Part shown: positions 1-7,372 of the stretch, one piece after another
Numbering within the stretch: the stretch's first letter is position 1
Layout: the number at the start of each line of letters is the position of its first letter
DNA from: JANRLJ01 sp034437895
GTDB lineage: Bacteria; Chloroflexota; Anaerolineae; Aggregatilineales; Phototrophicaceae
DNA length: 9,216 bases
Assembly: GCA_034437895.1 (NCBI GenBank)
Contig: DAOTTO010000399.1
Location: forward strand, 1 to 9,216
Direction of reading: 5' to 3'
The notes under the pieces: generated by a model
Database searches by the model: none
The model's input: the letters and a program-made list of their open reading frames with translations, nothing else
Told to the model about the DNA's origin: nothing
Program-made: the position numbers and the translations under genes

Positions 1-104
1 TTACCCCACCCCTAAATCCCCTCCCCATTGCATGGAGAGGGGACTTCAAGATGCGTTTTTCTCCCCCTCTCCAAGTATTGGAGAGGGAGCCGGGGGGTGA
101 GGTA
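1..104. repeat. Palindromic dispersed repeat, copy 1
   Basis: This C-rich then G-rich element matches a second copy at 4774-4884. The left block reads ACCCCTAAATCCCCTCCCC and the right end reads GGGGGGTGAGGTAA. The ends are imperfect inverted repeats of each other (TTACCCCACCCC against TTACCTCACCCC). Inside are two smaller hairpins: one near 19-42 (CCCCTCCCC with GGAGAGGGG), and one with a perfect 10-bp stem at 65-74/78-87 (CCCTCTCCAA with TTGGAGAGGG). The element carries no coding potential. It resembles REP/MITE-like non-autonomous repeats common in Chloroflexota and cyanobacterial genomes; that family parallel is from memory. It begins at the window edge, so its left boundary may be cut off. 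Confidence 0.8.
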
Positions 105-211
105 AGCGAAAGTCCTAAATGAATCTACCCTCTAAAGTCATTTAAACACTTTTACGGGCGATGATTTGGATATTTCCTCAATCACCTTCATTGGGTTGAA
201 TAGGTAAATGT

Positions 212-3200
212 ATGGCTCGTTTTTCTAAAAAGCCCCCAACGTGGGTACTTCCTTCGGCAAATAAGACCGCCATTCAATCAACTGACAATCCGGTCATTAA
301 TTATAGTTTTGCCATTTTTATGGTCATGGTTGCCAGCATCCTGTCACTTGTATTTCGCGCCGATTTAGAACCCACCCCCTATTTTCTGTTCTGGATTGCG
401 GTTTCATTAGGGGCATGGTATGGCGGATTTGGCCCTGGCAGCGTCGGCGCGGTGCTTTCTATTGTGCTTGTTGATTTTTACTTACTGGAAAGTACGCTCT
501 CGATCATTATAGTTCGTACTGCAACGCTTCTGCTTTTGGTGTTTTTATTCAGCCAGCTACGAAATCAAAGAAATCGCTGGAGTGTGCAAAGCCAACTCTG
601 GCAGGTGACGCTTTCGAGCATTGGTGACGGGATCATCACGACTGATGCTGAAGGCCGTGTAACCTTCATGAACCCGATTGCCCAAGCGTTAACAGGTTGG
701 CAGCTTTCGGAAGCACTACGGCATGACATTACTGAAATCTTCCCGATCTTTAGTGAAGAAACGGGAGCAATCGTTGCAAATCCGGTCAAAGATGTGTTGG
801 AGAAAGGCATTATCGTCGGGTTGGCAAACCATACCGTGTTACGGTCAAAAGATGGGAAGGAATACCCCATTGCAGACAGCGGCGCACCTATTAAGGATTA
901 TGCAAATAACATCATCGGTACGGTACTGGTTTTCCGCGATACATCCCAAACACACGGCATGGCGCTCGCCCTCGAACAAACAAATGCCCAATTACGCGCC
1001 GAGCAACAAAAAATCGTCATGATGTTCGAGAGCATCACCGATGGCTTTTTCTCGGTTGACTCTGAGTTTCGCTATAGCTATGCCAATCGAAAAGGGCAAC
1101 AGATTCTCTCAGATCTCGCTGAAAAGCAGTGGGAAGAATTGCTCGGCAAAACGATGTGGGAGGTGTTTCCCGGTACGCAAGAAAGCGCCTTTGGGGAAGC
1201 CTACCGGCGCGTGATGACAGAGAAAACATCAGAAAGTATAGAGAGCTTTTTTTCGCCTTTAAATCGCTGGTTTACCGTGCGTGTTTATGCCGCTTCTGAA
1301 GGTATTTCAATCTACTTTGAAGATATTAGTGAGCGCAAACTAGCCGATCAAGAACGTGTTCGCCTGCTTGAAGAACGCCAGCTTGCTATTTCACAAAAGC
1401 AAGAAGCCTTCGCCCTGCTCAACGGCCTCTATTCCAGCGCACCAATTGGCTTGGCTTTTGTTGATCGTGAACTGCGCTTCCAGCAGGTGAACGAAGAACT
1501 GGCGCAAATTAACGGCCTGAGTGCGGAAGCGCATATCGGCAACACCCTGCATATCCTACCTGATATTGATATTGAGCTGGTAGAAGCTATGCTCCGCCAA
1601 GTCTTGGAGACTGGGGAATCCGTCCACTTCGAGACGAGCGGGGTTATACCGAAAAGTATTTGGTCGCTCACCCATTGGATCGCCAATTATTATCCGGTTT
1701 GGAAAGATGATGAGATCATTGGGATTGGCTTAATCGTCATCAATATCACGGATCGCAAGCGTGCAGAACAGCGGATTGCGCTCGTACATCAGATCAGCGC
1801 GGCGCTGTCCGTAGTAAGTACCTCAGAACAAATCGCCGATACGATTGTGCAGGCACTCGCAGTCCAATTTTCGGCAAATGCCACTTCGATAGGGCGTGTG
1901 AGTTCGGACGGGAAATTTCTTGAGGTTCTGGCAACACATGGTATTACAAGGGACAGATTCGAGGAATTCATGCTGTTTCCGCTTGACCTCGCAAGCCCGC
2001 TGACGGATACCATTCGCACACAACAGATGATGTGGATTGAAAACCAAGAACAGTACACCACCGCCTATCCATTGTTCGCTGATGTCATTCGTGAAAATGG
2101 TACGCACTCTGTCGCTTGTATCCCGTTCAGCATTAATGGACGGGTGGGGGGGGGATTGTCGCTCAGTTTTCAGGAAGCAAAGCATTTTACTAAGGAAGAC
2201 CGCGAACTCTTAATGACGATTGCAGATCAATGTGGGCAGGCTTTGGAACGCGTCTATCTGTTTGATGCCGAGCAGCATTCAAGAGAAACTGCCGAACTAG
2301 AACGAGAACGGCTGCGGGTTACGCTGACGAGCATTGGGGATGCCGTCATCGCCACTAATAATCGGGGAAGCATTATTTTTCTCAATGCCGTTGCCCAAAA
2401 CCTGACAGGATGGCCTATCGAAGAGGCAGTTGGGCAATCCCTGGTTGATGTATTTAATATTGTCAATGAAGAAACGCTTGAGCCTGTGGAAAGCCCGTTT
2501 GACAAAGTGATGCGCGAAGGCGGCATTATAGGTTTAGCCAACCATACTTTCTTAATCAACCGACAAGGGAAGAAAATCCCGATTGATGACAGCGGCGCAC
2601 CCATACGCGGCGAAGATGGCGTGATTGATGGGGTCATTATTGTCTTTAGGGATATTACCGAGCGCAAGTTAACGGAACAGCGCACACTCATCCTACAAGA
2701 ACTCGCCAAAGCACTTTCTGCCTCGCTAACAGTTCAGGAAATCGCTGAAGTCATTATTCAAAAGGGCTTGCAAGCGCTGGGGGGTGATGGCGGTGGGTTA
2801 TTTAACTTGTCGAAAGATGGAGGGTCGCTTGAGTTGATCAAATCGATGGGGTTTCTGGCTGATTTTGAAGAGAATTTTCGTACCCTGACGATGTCTATGG
2901 ACAATCCGATGCCAGACGCAGTACAAACGGGCGATCTGATCTGGTTACAAAACCCGGCAGAAGTATGGGAACGCTATCCTTCCATGCGCGACCCGGCGCA
3001 AGACCCAGAAACGGCGGACGGCGCGGTTATTTGTCTCCCCCTCATTATTGAAGAGCGCACTATCGGCGGCATTTATTTGGTCTTCATGAAAGCGAAGTTG
3101 CAGACCGACGAGGAAACCGATTTGATGCTTGCCATCAGTCAGCAGTGCGCCCAAGCCTTAGAACGGGCGCGGCTGTATGAAGCGGAAGCGGCTGCCCGTT

Positions 3201-3904
3201 TGGAGGCGGAGGAGGCCAATAAAATCAAAGTGAAGTTTATCGGGATGATTACGCATGAACTACGCACCCCGCTGACGACCATTAAAGGCTTCACCACCAC
3301 CTTACAGGCTGAGGATGTAATCTTTAGTCCGAGCGAACAGCGTGAATTTATCGACATCATTAACTTAGAATCCGATAGACTCACTGAGTTAGTTGAGCAG
3401 TTGTTGAATGTCTCCAGTATGCAGGCCGGGACGCTGCAAATTACGCTGGAAACGCAAGAATTTGCAGGCGTGATCGATGAAGTAAAGGCGCAGTTGATTG
3501 TGATCGCGGCGGATTATGATCTGTCGATAGAGATTGATCCTGCTTTGCCCGCTGTTCCGCTGGATAAACACCGGATTGGGCAGGTTATCTTGAATCTTAC
3601 GACCAATGCCGTCAAGTTTTCGCCGCAAGGCAGCCGCATTATTTGCAGGGCGGTGCGTCATGAGGACGGCATTCAGGTCAGTATAAGCGATGAAGGACGC
3701 GGCATCCCGCAGGAGCAAAAAGAGATCGCATTTGAGGCTTTCCGCCAATTAAGCGCCACAGGCGAGGGGATAAGATCGCGGCAGGGGGTTGGGCTGGGGC
3801 TGGCAATCTGCAAAGGCATTATTGATGCCCATCACGGGAAAATCTGGATTGAAGATAATACACCGACAGGGACGGTGGTTACGTTTACCCTGCCGAACCG
3901 CTAA
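212..3904 (+). CDS. Membrane-bound multi-PAS/GAF sensor histidine kinase
   Basis: This is a 1230-aa sensor kinase expected to autophosphorylate on histidine and pass the phosphate to a response regulator. Residues about 31-116 form four closely packed hydrophobic segments resembling the DUF4118/KdpD-type membrane domain. The order after that is PAS (about 125-245), PAS (268-378), PAS (395-517), GAF (520-685), PAS (697-818), GAF (823-990), HisKA and HATPase_c. The phospho-acceptor is H1015 in MITHELRTP. The ATP-binding boxes are intact: N box with N1128 and N1132, G1 at DEGRGIP (1160-1166), F box at FEAF (1174-1177) and G2 at GVGLGLA (1192-1198). The first and fourth PAS domains are close relatives (both have SIGD, LTGW, GLANHT and DSGAPI), and the two GAF domains align along their length, suggesting internal duplication. 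There is no fused receiver domain and no regulator gene nearby. The ATG at 212 has only a weak AGG upstream; an ATG at 208 is in another frame and closes after six codons. A nine-G run at 2146-2154 lies in the first GAF domain. The kinase call is firm; the signal sensed is unknown. Confidence 0.95.
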   Translation: MARFSKKPPTWVLPSANKTAIQSTDNPVINYSFAIFMVMVASILSLVFRADLEPTPYFLFWIAVSLGAWYGGFGPGSVGAVLSIVLVDFYLLESTLSIIIVRTATLLLLVFLFSQLRNQRNRWSVQSQLWQVTLSSIGDGIITTDAEGRVTFMNPIAQALTGWQLSEALRHDITEIFPIFSEETGAIVANPVKDVLEKGIIVGLANHTVLRSKDGKEYPIADSGAPIKDYANNIIGTVLVFRDTSQTHGMALALEQTNAQLRAEQQKIVMMFESITDGFFSVDSEFRYSYANRKGQQILSDLAEKQWEELLGKTMWEVFPGTQESAFGEAYRRVMTEKTSESIESFFSPLNRWFTVRVYAASEGISIYFEDISERKLADQERVRLLEERQLAISQKQEAFALLNGLYSSAPIGLAFVDRELRFQQVNEELAQINGLSAEAHIGNTLHILPDIDIELVEAMLRQVLETGESVHFETSGVIPKSIWSLTHWIANYYPVWKDDEIIGIGLIVINITDRKRAEQRIALVHQISAALSVVSTSEQIADTIVQALAVQFSANATSIGRVSSDGKFLEVLATHGITRDRFEEFMLFPLDLASPLTDTIRTQQMMWIENQEQYTTAYPLFADVIRENGTHSVACIPFSINGRVGGGLSLSFQEAKHFTKEDRELLMTIADQCGQALERVYLFDAEQHSRETAELERERLRVTLTSIGDAVIATNNRGSIIFLNAVAQNLTGWPIEEAVGQSLVDVFNIVNEETLEPVESPFDKVMREGGIIGLANHTFLINRQGKKIPIDDSGAPIRGEDGVIDGVIIVFRDITERKLTEQRTLILQELAKALSASLTVQEIAEVIIQKGLQALGGDGGGLFNLSKDGGSLELIKSMGFLADFEENFRTLTMSMDNPMPDAVQTGDLIWLQNPAEVWERYPSMRDPAQDPETADGAVICLPLIIEERTIGGIYLVFMKAKLQTDEETDLMLAISQQCAQALERARLYEAEAAARLEAEEANKIKVKFIGMITHELRTPLTTIKGFTTTLQAEDVIFSPSEQREFIDIINLESDRLTELVEQLLNVSSMQAGTLQITLETQEFAGVIDEVKAQLIVIAADYDLSIEIDPALPAVPLDKHRIGQVILNLTTNAVKFSPQGSRIICRAVRHEDGIQVSISDEGRGIPQEQKEIAFEAFRQLSATGEGIRSRQGVGLGLAICKGIIDAHHGKIWIEDNTPTGTVVTFTLPNR

Positions 3905-3950
3905 AAATAACGAAAACCCACACTCGTCAACTGCGTGTTAGAGTTGCACA

Positions 3951-3979
3951 TAAACACTTTCAATCGGATGCTATATAAT
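3951..3979 (+). promoter_or_regulatory. Candidate sigma70-type promoter for the PAP2-like gene
   Basis: A perfect -10 hexamer TATAAT (3974-3979) is preceded by TAAACA (3951-3956, four of six matches to TTGACA) with an ideal 17-nt spacer. It lies 52 bases upstream of the ATG at 4032, giving a predicted leader of about 45 nt. The -10 box sits in the loop of the terminator hairpin of the upstream kinase gene. The call is based on sequence match only. Confidence 0.55.
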
Positions 3980-3998
3980 CGCATCCGGTTATTTTTTT
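3962..3998 (+). terminator. Intrinsic terminator of the histidine kinase gene
   Basis: A 10-bp stem pairs 3962-3971 (AATCGGATGC) with 3981-3990 (GCATCCGGTT), with one T-G wobble and a 9-nt loop at 3972-3980. A run of seven T follows at 3992-3998. The hairpin starts 57 bases after the kinase stop codon and fits a rho-independent terminator. The loop contains a perfect TATAAT, which probably serves the next gene. Confidence 0.75.
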
Positions 3999-4031
3999 GT
4001 TCTATCTCTATTTCGACGGAACTGAGACTCC

Positions 4032-4739
4032 ATGACGACTACTCAACCCTCAATGACACAAACCGCCGCAGAACGCATCCGACAGACCTTGTATGACCTC
4101 TCGCGTCCTTTATTCATCAAGCAGATGGGCTGGGCGCTCTTATTCTGGGCGTTTCTGATGATTAATTTGGTCATTAATATTCAGTTTTTACGTACCAATT
4201 ATCCCAACCCACCACAACCGCCGGATTTAATCCTCGATATTATTCCAGAAACGAAAGCCTTTATCGGGCTGGCGGAGATATTGGCATCTGCGGAAACCAT
4301 CGTCATTGTGTTTATCTTGTGGCAAAGGCGATTTAAGGATGCCCCTAAGCTGGTTTTTTTGGTAGGTATGATGTTTTGGATACGCGGGTATGTGATTTTA
4401 CTCACCCCATTGGCGCAGATTCAGCCGCCGTCGCTTAATTATCCAGAGTCGCACTTTATCGCGCAGACTTTTTATCATGGGATGTTTTACTCCGGACATA
4501 CCGCCAGCGCTTTTATTCAGGCGTTTTATATGAAAGGCAGTCGTTTACGTCCGGTGGTGTTTATCTTGGCGACGACACAGGCTTTTTCGCTGCTGGCGAG
4601 CCATTCGCATTATTCGATTGATGTAGTGGGTGGTTTATTTGTGGCGTATTTCATTACGCACTTTGATTTTATGCGTCTCGTGCCGAAGCCGCTGTTGGGG
4701 GTCAAGTGGATGCCTTGGTACAGCGTAGAAAATTCGTAA
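4032..4739 (+). CDS. PAP2_C / sphingomyelin-synthase-like membrane phosphatase or phosphotransferase
   Basis: This 235-aa integral membrane protein has hydrophobic segments near residues 33-53, 76-97, 107-126, 173-190 and 198-212. Two motifs place it in the PAP2 superfamily, closest to the sphingomyelin synthase / PAP2_C branch: FYSGHTAS (H156) and HSHYSIDVVGG (H193, D197). In that family the two histidines and the aspartate form the catalytic triad, and all three are present. The aspartate of the family's CGD-x3-SGHT signature is replaced by glycine (G150 by alignment). Known members transfer or remove phosphate head groups on lipids; the substrate here cannot be read from sequence. The ATG at 4032 follows a weak GGA (4018-4020); M8 (ATG at 4053) is an alternative start. 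The gene appears to have its own promoter within the upstream terminator and converges on the secreted peptidase gene. The superfamily call is solid, the exact reaction uncertain. Confidence 0.8.
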   Translation: MTTTQPSMTQTAAERIRQTLYDLSRPLFIKQMGWALLFWAFLMINLVINIQFLRTNYPNPPQPPDLILDIIPETKAFIGLAEILASAETIVIVFILWQRRFKDAPKLVFLVGMMFWIRGYVILLTPLAQIQPPSLNYPESHFIAQTFYHGMFYSGHTASAFIQAFYMKGSRLRPVVFILATTQAFSLLASHSHYSIDVVGGLFVAYFITHFDFMRLVPKPLLGVKWMPWYSVENS

Positions 4740-4740
4740 A

Positions 4741-4929
4741 CTAACCTGAGTTTCGGATAACGTTTTCATTCTATCCCCACCCCTAAATCCCCTCCCCACT
4801 TCGTAGAGAGGGGACTTAAAGCACCATTGTGAAGCGCTTTTCTCCCCTTCGCCATGCAATGGAGAAGGGGTCGGGGGATGAGGACATCATAAGAGTTAAT
4901 CAAAGTATGCTATCCAAAACTGAGGTTAC
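4741..4929. repeat. Outer inverted repeat enclosing repeat copy 2
   Basis: The arm at 4741-4762 matches the reverse complement of 4908-4929 at 17 of 22 positions. The core is ACCTGAGTTT on the left against AAACTGAGGT on the right. The left arm begins one base after the stop codon of the PAP2-like gene. Dispersed-repeat copy 2 lies inside, so most of the gap between the convergent genes could fold into one long imperfect hairpin. Copy 1 at the window start lacks these flanks. Confidence 0.5.
4774..4884. repeat. Palindromic dispersed repeat, copy 2
   Basis: This is the second copy of the element at 1-104. It shares CCCCACCCCTAAATCCCCTC, the GAGAGGGGACTT block and the GGGGG-A/G-TGAGG end. The middle diverges and is about 8 bases longer. 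The second hairpin is kept: CCCCTTCGCCAT pairs with ATGGAGAAGGGG at 11 of 12 positions. One stem pair has changed from C-G in copy 1 to T-A here, with both sides altered. It lies between two convergent genes and may help end transcription from either side. Confidence 0.8.
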
Positions 4930-4945
4930 TTAACAGAAGTTTTCG

Positions 4946-4973
4946 GTAAGGGCGACGCACGCATCGCCCCTAC
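4946..4973. repeat. 28-bp imperfect palindrome downstream of the peptidase gene
   Basis: The sequence runs GTAAGGGCGA to ATCGCCCCTAC around a CGCACGC centre, and the two halves are near inverse complements. It lies 15 bases past the stop codon of the - strand peptidase gene. In that transcript, two of the mismatches become G-U pairs, so a stable hairpin is likely. No T-run follows on the - strand, so it is not a classic intrinsic terminator. Similar GTAGGGGCGA-type palindromes occur as dispersed repeats in other bacteria (from memory). Confidence 0.55.
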
Positions 4974-4988
4974 AAAATCAACTAGAAA

Positions 4989-7331
4989 TCAGCGCAGCGG
5001 TGTGAACTGGCTGGCATCCAACGAATAATCAACCGCATTCGGTAAACTGCTCGACGGCTGCACATTGATGCTGTAATTCAGATAGGCACACTCAGAAACA
5101 TCATCGTCATAGTCGGGATTAAACACCATCAGATAGACATTTTCATAGGCGGAGGCATTAAACGCGCCAGCGCGACCAAGCGGGATAACATCGCCTTTTG
5201 TCCCGTTGATGCCGATGGCGAACAATTGCAGATTGCCGCCTTCATCTCCGCTTAGGCTGGCGGTATACACGCCGTCGGACAGCGCTACTTCAAAATAATT
5301 CGCGCCCAATTCCTGAATACCCTGTCCGCTGACCGTCCAATCGCCTGCGTCTTCGATGACATTTTCCTGCCAGACCTGAAATTCGGAGAATTCGGAGGTC
5401 AGGCCATAATCACGCATCAGGTTCTTGGCATGATACCGCGCCAGCGCATCCGGGATGGTATCACCATACGCGGCGAGGGTTTGCGCCAATGGCTCCCAGC
5501 CGTCGGTATTGGCAATATTTTGCCACAGCAGGATCGGCGCTTCGGGGCCATACCAATCTTGCATGGCTTGGATGAACAGCCACGAGCCATATTTCAATAG
5601 GCCGCCAGCCGGGTCGGCTTCACCTTGCACGCCAAAGCAGATTTCGGGATAGTTAAAGACTTCGCTCACATAGCCTGTCGCGTCCTGTTCATCAGGAAAG
5701 GTGATCGTCTCCATCCAAGAGGCCGTCGCCTCGTAATACCAGAAATGCGGCTCATTGGCCTCGTAACCAAATTGGACGGCATGATGATGCTCATGGGCGG
5801 CTGTGGCACGCATCAGCGAAATTGCATTACCGCCTTCGCTGGTCTCGGCATAATCATCGTCCATCGTCATATAACTGGCGGAAGCACCGGTTTCGACCTC
5901 GCTGGTGGCGGGATTATCACCGATAGGGAATTCTGGCGAAGCGCTGCCGAGTTCGCCGCGATCCGGGTTATCCAACAGTTCGATCAAATAAATATCAAAG
6001 CGTGTATCCCCGCCTACAATGCCATCCGTCATCGGGGATGCCCAACCCAGTTGATCGATCTGAATCGTCCGAACCTCTTCCATCGTCTCCCCAACTTGAC
6101 GCGCAAAATCTTCGGTGGTCGCGTCCGTTCCTTCGGTTGTGTAATGGATGCGGAAGTTTTCGGTGTCATAGATCAAAATCGGGCCGCTGAGTTGTTCGCG
6201 TCCGGCATCCAACAGCGCCAGCGCTTCATCATTGCTCACATACTGCACCGTCAGTTGATAGTTGCCTTGTGTGCCGCGATAATTGCCCATGACGATAGTA
6301 TAGGTTCCAGTAGTCTGCGCCACATACACCAGCGTGGAATTAAGATCATCCGAACTGCGATCATCATTGAGCGCCACTTCGTCGCCATTTTCATCCAACA
6401 GCGTCACCAATGTATCCAGATTAACATCCGTCGCGTCGGCCTTAACGACCACGCCTTGCCCTGCTTCTAATGTGATTTCGTAGGTTTGCGGAGTCGCATC
6501 ATCCACATATCCTGTATATACTTCGTCCGCTTCGGCGGTAGTGGGCGGCGCGGTGGTATTGGTGCTGGTGTTGCCAGAAGGCGCGGCTTCCCCTGGCGCT
6601 AAAATCGTAATTGTGAGCAGATAATCGCCGCCTGTCTTGCCATAATTGGACATGATGACCGTATACGTGCCGTCTGCCGGGGCGGTATATTCCACATAAG
6701 AATTTAAATCGCCCTGTTCTCGATCATCATTCTGCGCGACAACATCGCCATTTTCATCCTCAACCCCGACGACAGGATCAAGATCGCCGCTAGTCGCTTC
6801 GGCGGAGACAATCAAGGTCTGTCCAGCGACCAAATCCACTGGATATTGGTCATCCGGGACCTCATACGACATAAAGCCAGTATATTCGGTTGCATCGCCC
6901 ACCGGGGCAGTTTGGGACTGCTGCGTCTGTGTTGAGGTCTGTCCGCCGCTGCCAGTAATGTCCACAGTCAGCGTATAATCGCCGCTGGTTTCCCGGATAT
7001 TGGACATGGTAAGGGTGTACGTCCCGCTGACCTCGGCGGTAAAGGTGATTTCGGAGTTGAGCGTTCCGTCGCCCCGATCATCGTTTTCCATCAAACGATT
7101 ACCCGCGTCGTCTTCCAGCCATAATACCGGGTCAAGATTGCCGCTGGTCGCAATCGAAACGGCGGTTAGTGTGTCTCCTTCTTGCAGATCAAAATCATAC
7201 TCGTTATTCGGTACATCATCGCCCATATACCCTGTAAATTCCTGACTCTGTGCGATCACCCCCCCCACGCCGATCAACAGCATGGCGGCACAAAAGTTCA
7301 CTATCAAAATATACTTTATGTGTTTGCCCAC
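4989..7331 (-). CDS. Secreted zinc metallopeptidase-like protein with three PPC-type domains
   Basis: This 780-aa protein begins with a signal peptide (about 1-27: K3 and K6, a hydrophobic stretch from Y7, likely cleavage after VIA). Three tandem beta domains of the pre-peptidase C-terminal (PPC) type follow at about 30-125, 148-243 and 270-364. Each has an LDP or LDT segment, an NDDR motif (83-86, 201-204, 322-325), a following LNS, and a GTYT..M.N strand. The first linkers are rich in T, S, Q and N (128-146, 247-268). The putative catalytic domain spans about 385-660, with HEHHH at 513-517 (HExxH class, catalytic E514) and a likely third zinc ligand E534 in WYYEATASWME. This resembles the uncharacterised MXAN_6640-type secreted metalloproteases (from memory). 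The C-terminal 120 residues look beta-rich; C565 and C748 could form a disulfide. The start codon is GTG, backed by GGAG eight bases upstream. It is predicted to act outside the cell; substrate unknown. Confidence 0.88.
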   Translation of the reverse strand: MGKHIKYILIVNFCAAMLLIGVGGVIAQSQEFTGYMGDDVPNNEYDFDLQEGDTLTAVSIATSGNLDPVLWLEDDAGNRLMENDDRGDGTLNSEITFTAEVSGTYTLTMSNIRETSGDYTLTVDITGSGGQTSTQTQQSQTAPVGDATEYTGFMSYEVPDDQYPVDLVAGQTLIVSAEATSGDLDPVVGVEDENGDVVAQNDDREQGDLNSYVEYTAPADGTYTVIMSNYGKTGGDYLLTITILAPGEAAPSGNTSTNTTAPPTTAEADEVYTGYVDDATPQTYEITLEAGQGVVVKADATDVNLDTLVTLLDENGDEVALNDDRSSDDLNSTLVYVAQTTGTYTIVMGNYRGTQGNYQLTVQYVSNDEALALLDAGREQLSGPILIYDTENFRIHYTTEGTDATTEDFARQVGETMEEVRTIQIDQLGWASPMTDGIVGGDTRFDIYLIELLDNPDRGELGSASPEFPIGDNPATSEVETGASASYMTMDDDYAETSEGGNAISLMRATAAHEHHHAVQFGYEANEPHFWYYEATASWMETITFPDEQDATGYVSEVFNYPEICFGVQGEADPAGGLLKYGSWLFIQAMQDWYGPEAPILLWQNIANTDGWEPLAQTLAAYGDTIPDALARYHAKNLMRDYGLTSEFSEFQVWQENVIEDAGDWTVSGQGIQELGANYFEVALSDGVYTASLSGDEGGNLQLFAIGINGTKGDVIPLGRAGAFNASAYENVYLMVFNPDYDDDVSECAYLNYSINVQPSSSLPNAVDYSLDASQFTPLR

Positions 7332-7339
7332 AATCTTTA

Positions 7340-7343
7340 CTCC
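7340..7343 (-). promoter_or_regulatory. Ribosome binding site supporting the GTG start of the peptidase
   Basis: On the - strand GGAG lies eight bases before the GTG at 7331-7329. No ATG gives both a full signal peptide and this spacing, so the GTG start is preferred. Confidence 0.7.
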
Positions 7344-7372
7344 ATCTGAAATCCAGACATAAACGTCTTTGA

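Noticed and set aside
2254..2709. 151-codon - strand open frame inside the kinase gene
   Set aside because: It overlaps the fourth PAS domain of the kinase. The translation is serine/arginine-rich shadow sequence without any motif.
1..4884. The two repeat copies as ends of one composite transposon carrying the kinase and PAP2-like genes
   Set aside because: The copies have diverged from each other, no transposase lies between them, and no target-site duplication is visible. Independent insertions of a dispersed repeat explain them better.
4741..4988. CRISPR array or tandem repeats in the convergent gap
   Set aside because: The repeats are inverted and of different families, with no regular repeat-spacer unit and no cas gene.
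5625..6470. Long open frame (281 codons) on the + strand opposite the peptidase gene
   Set aside because: It lies wholly antisense to a well-supported gene with recognisable repeats and a signal peptide. Its translation is rich in R, H and I, has no recognisable domain, and follows the codon pattern of the opposite strand.
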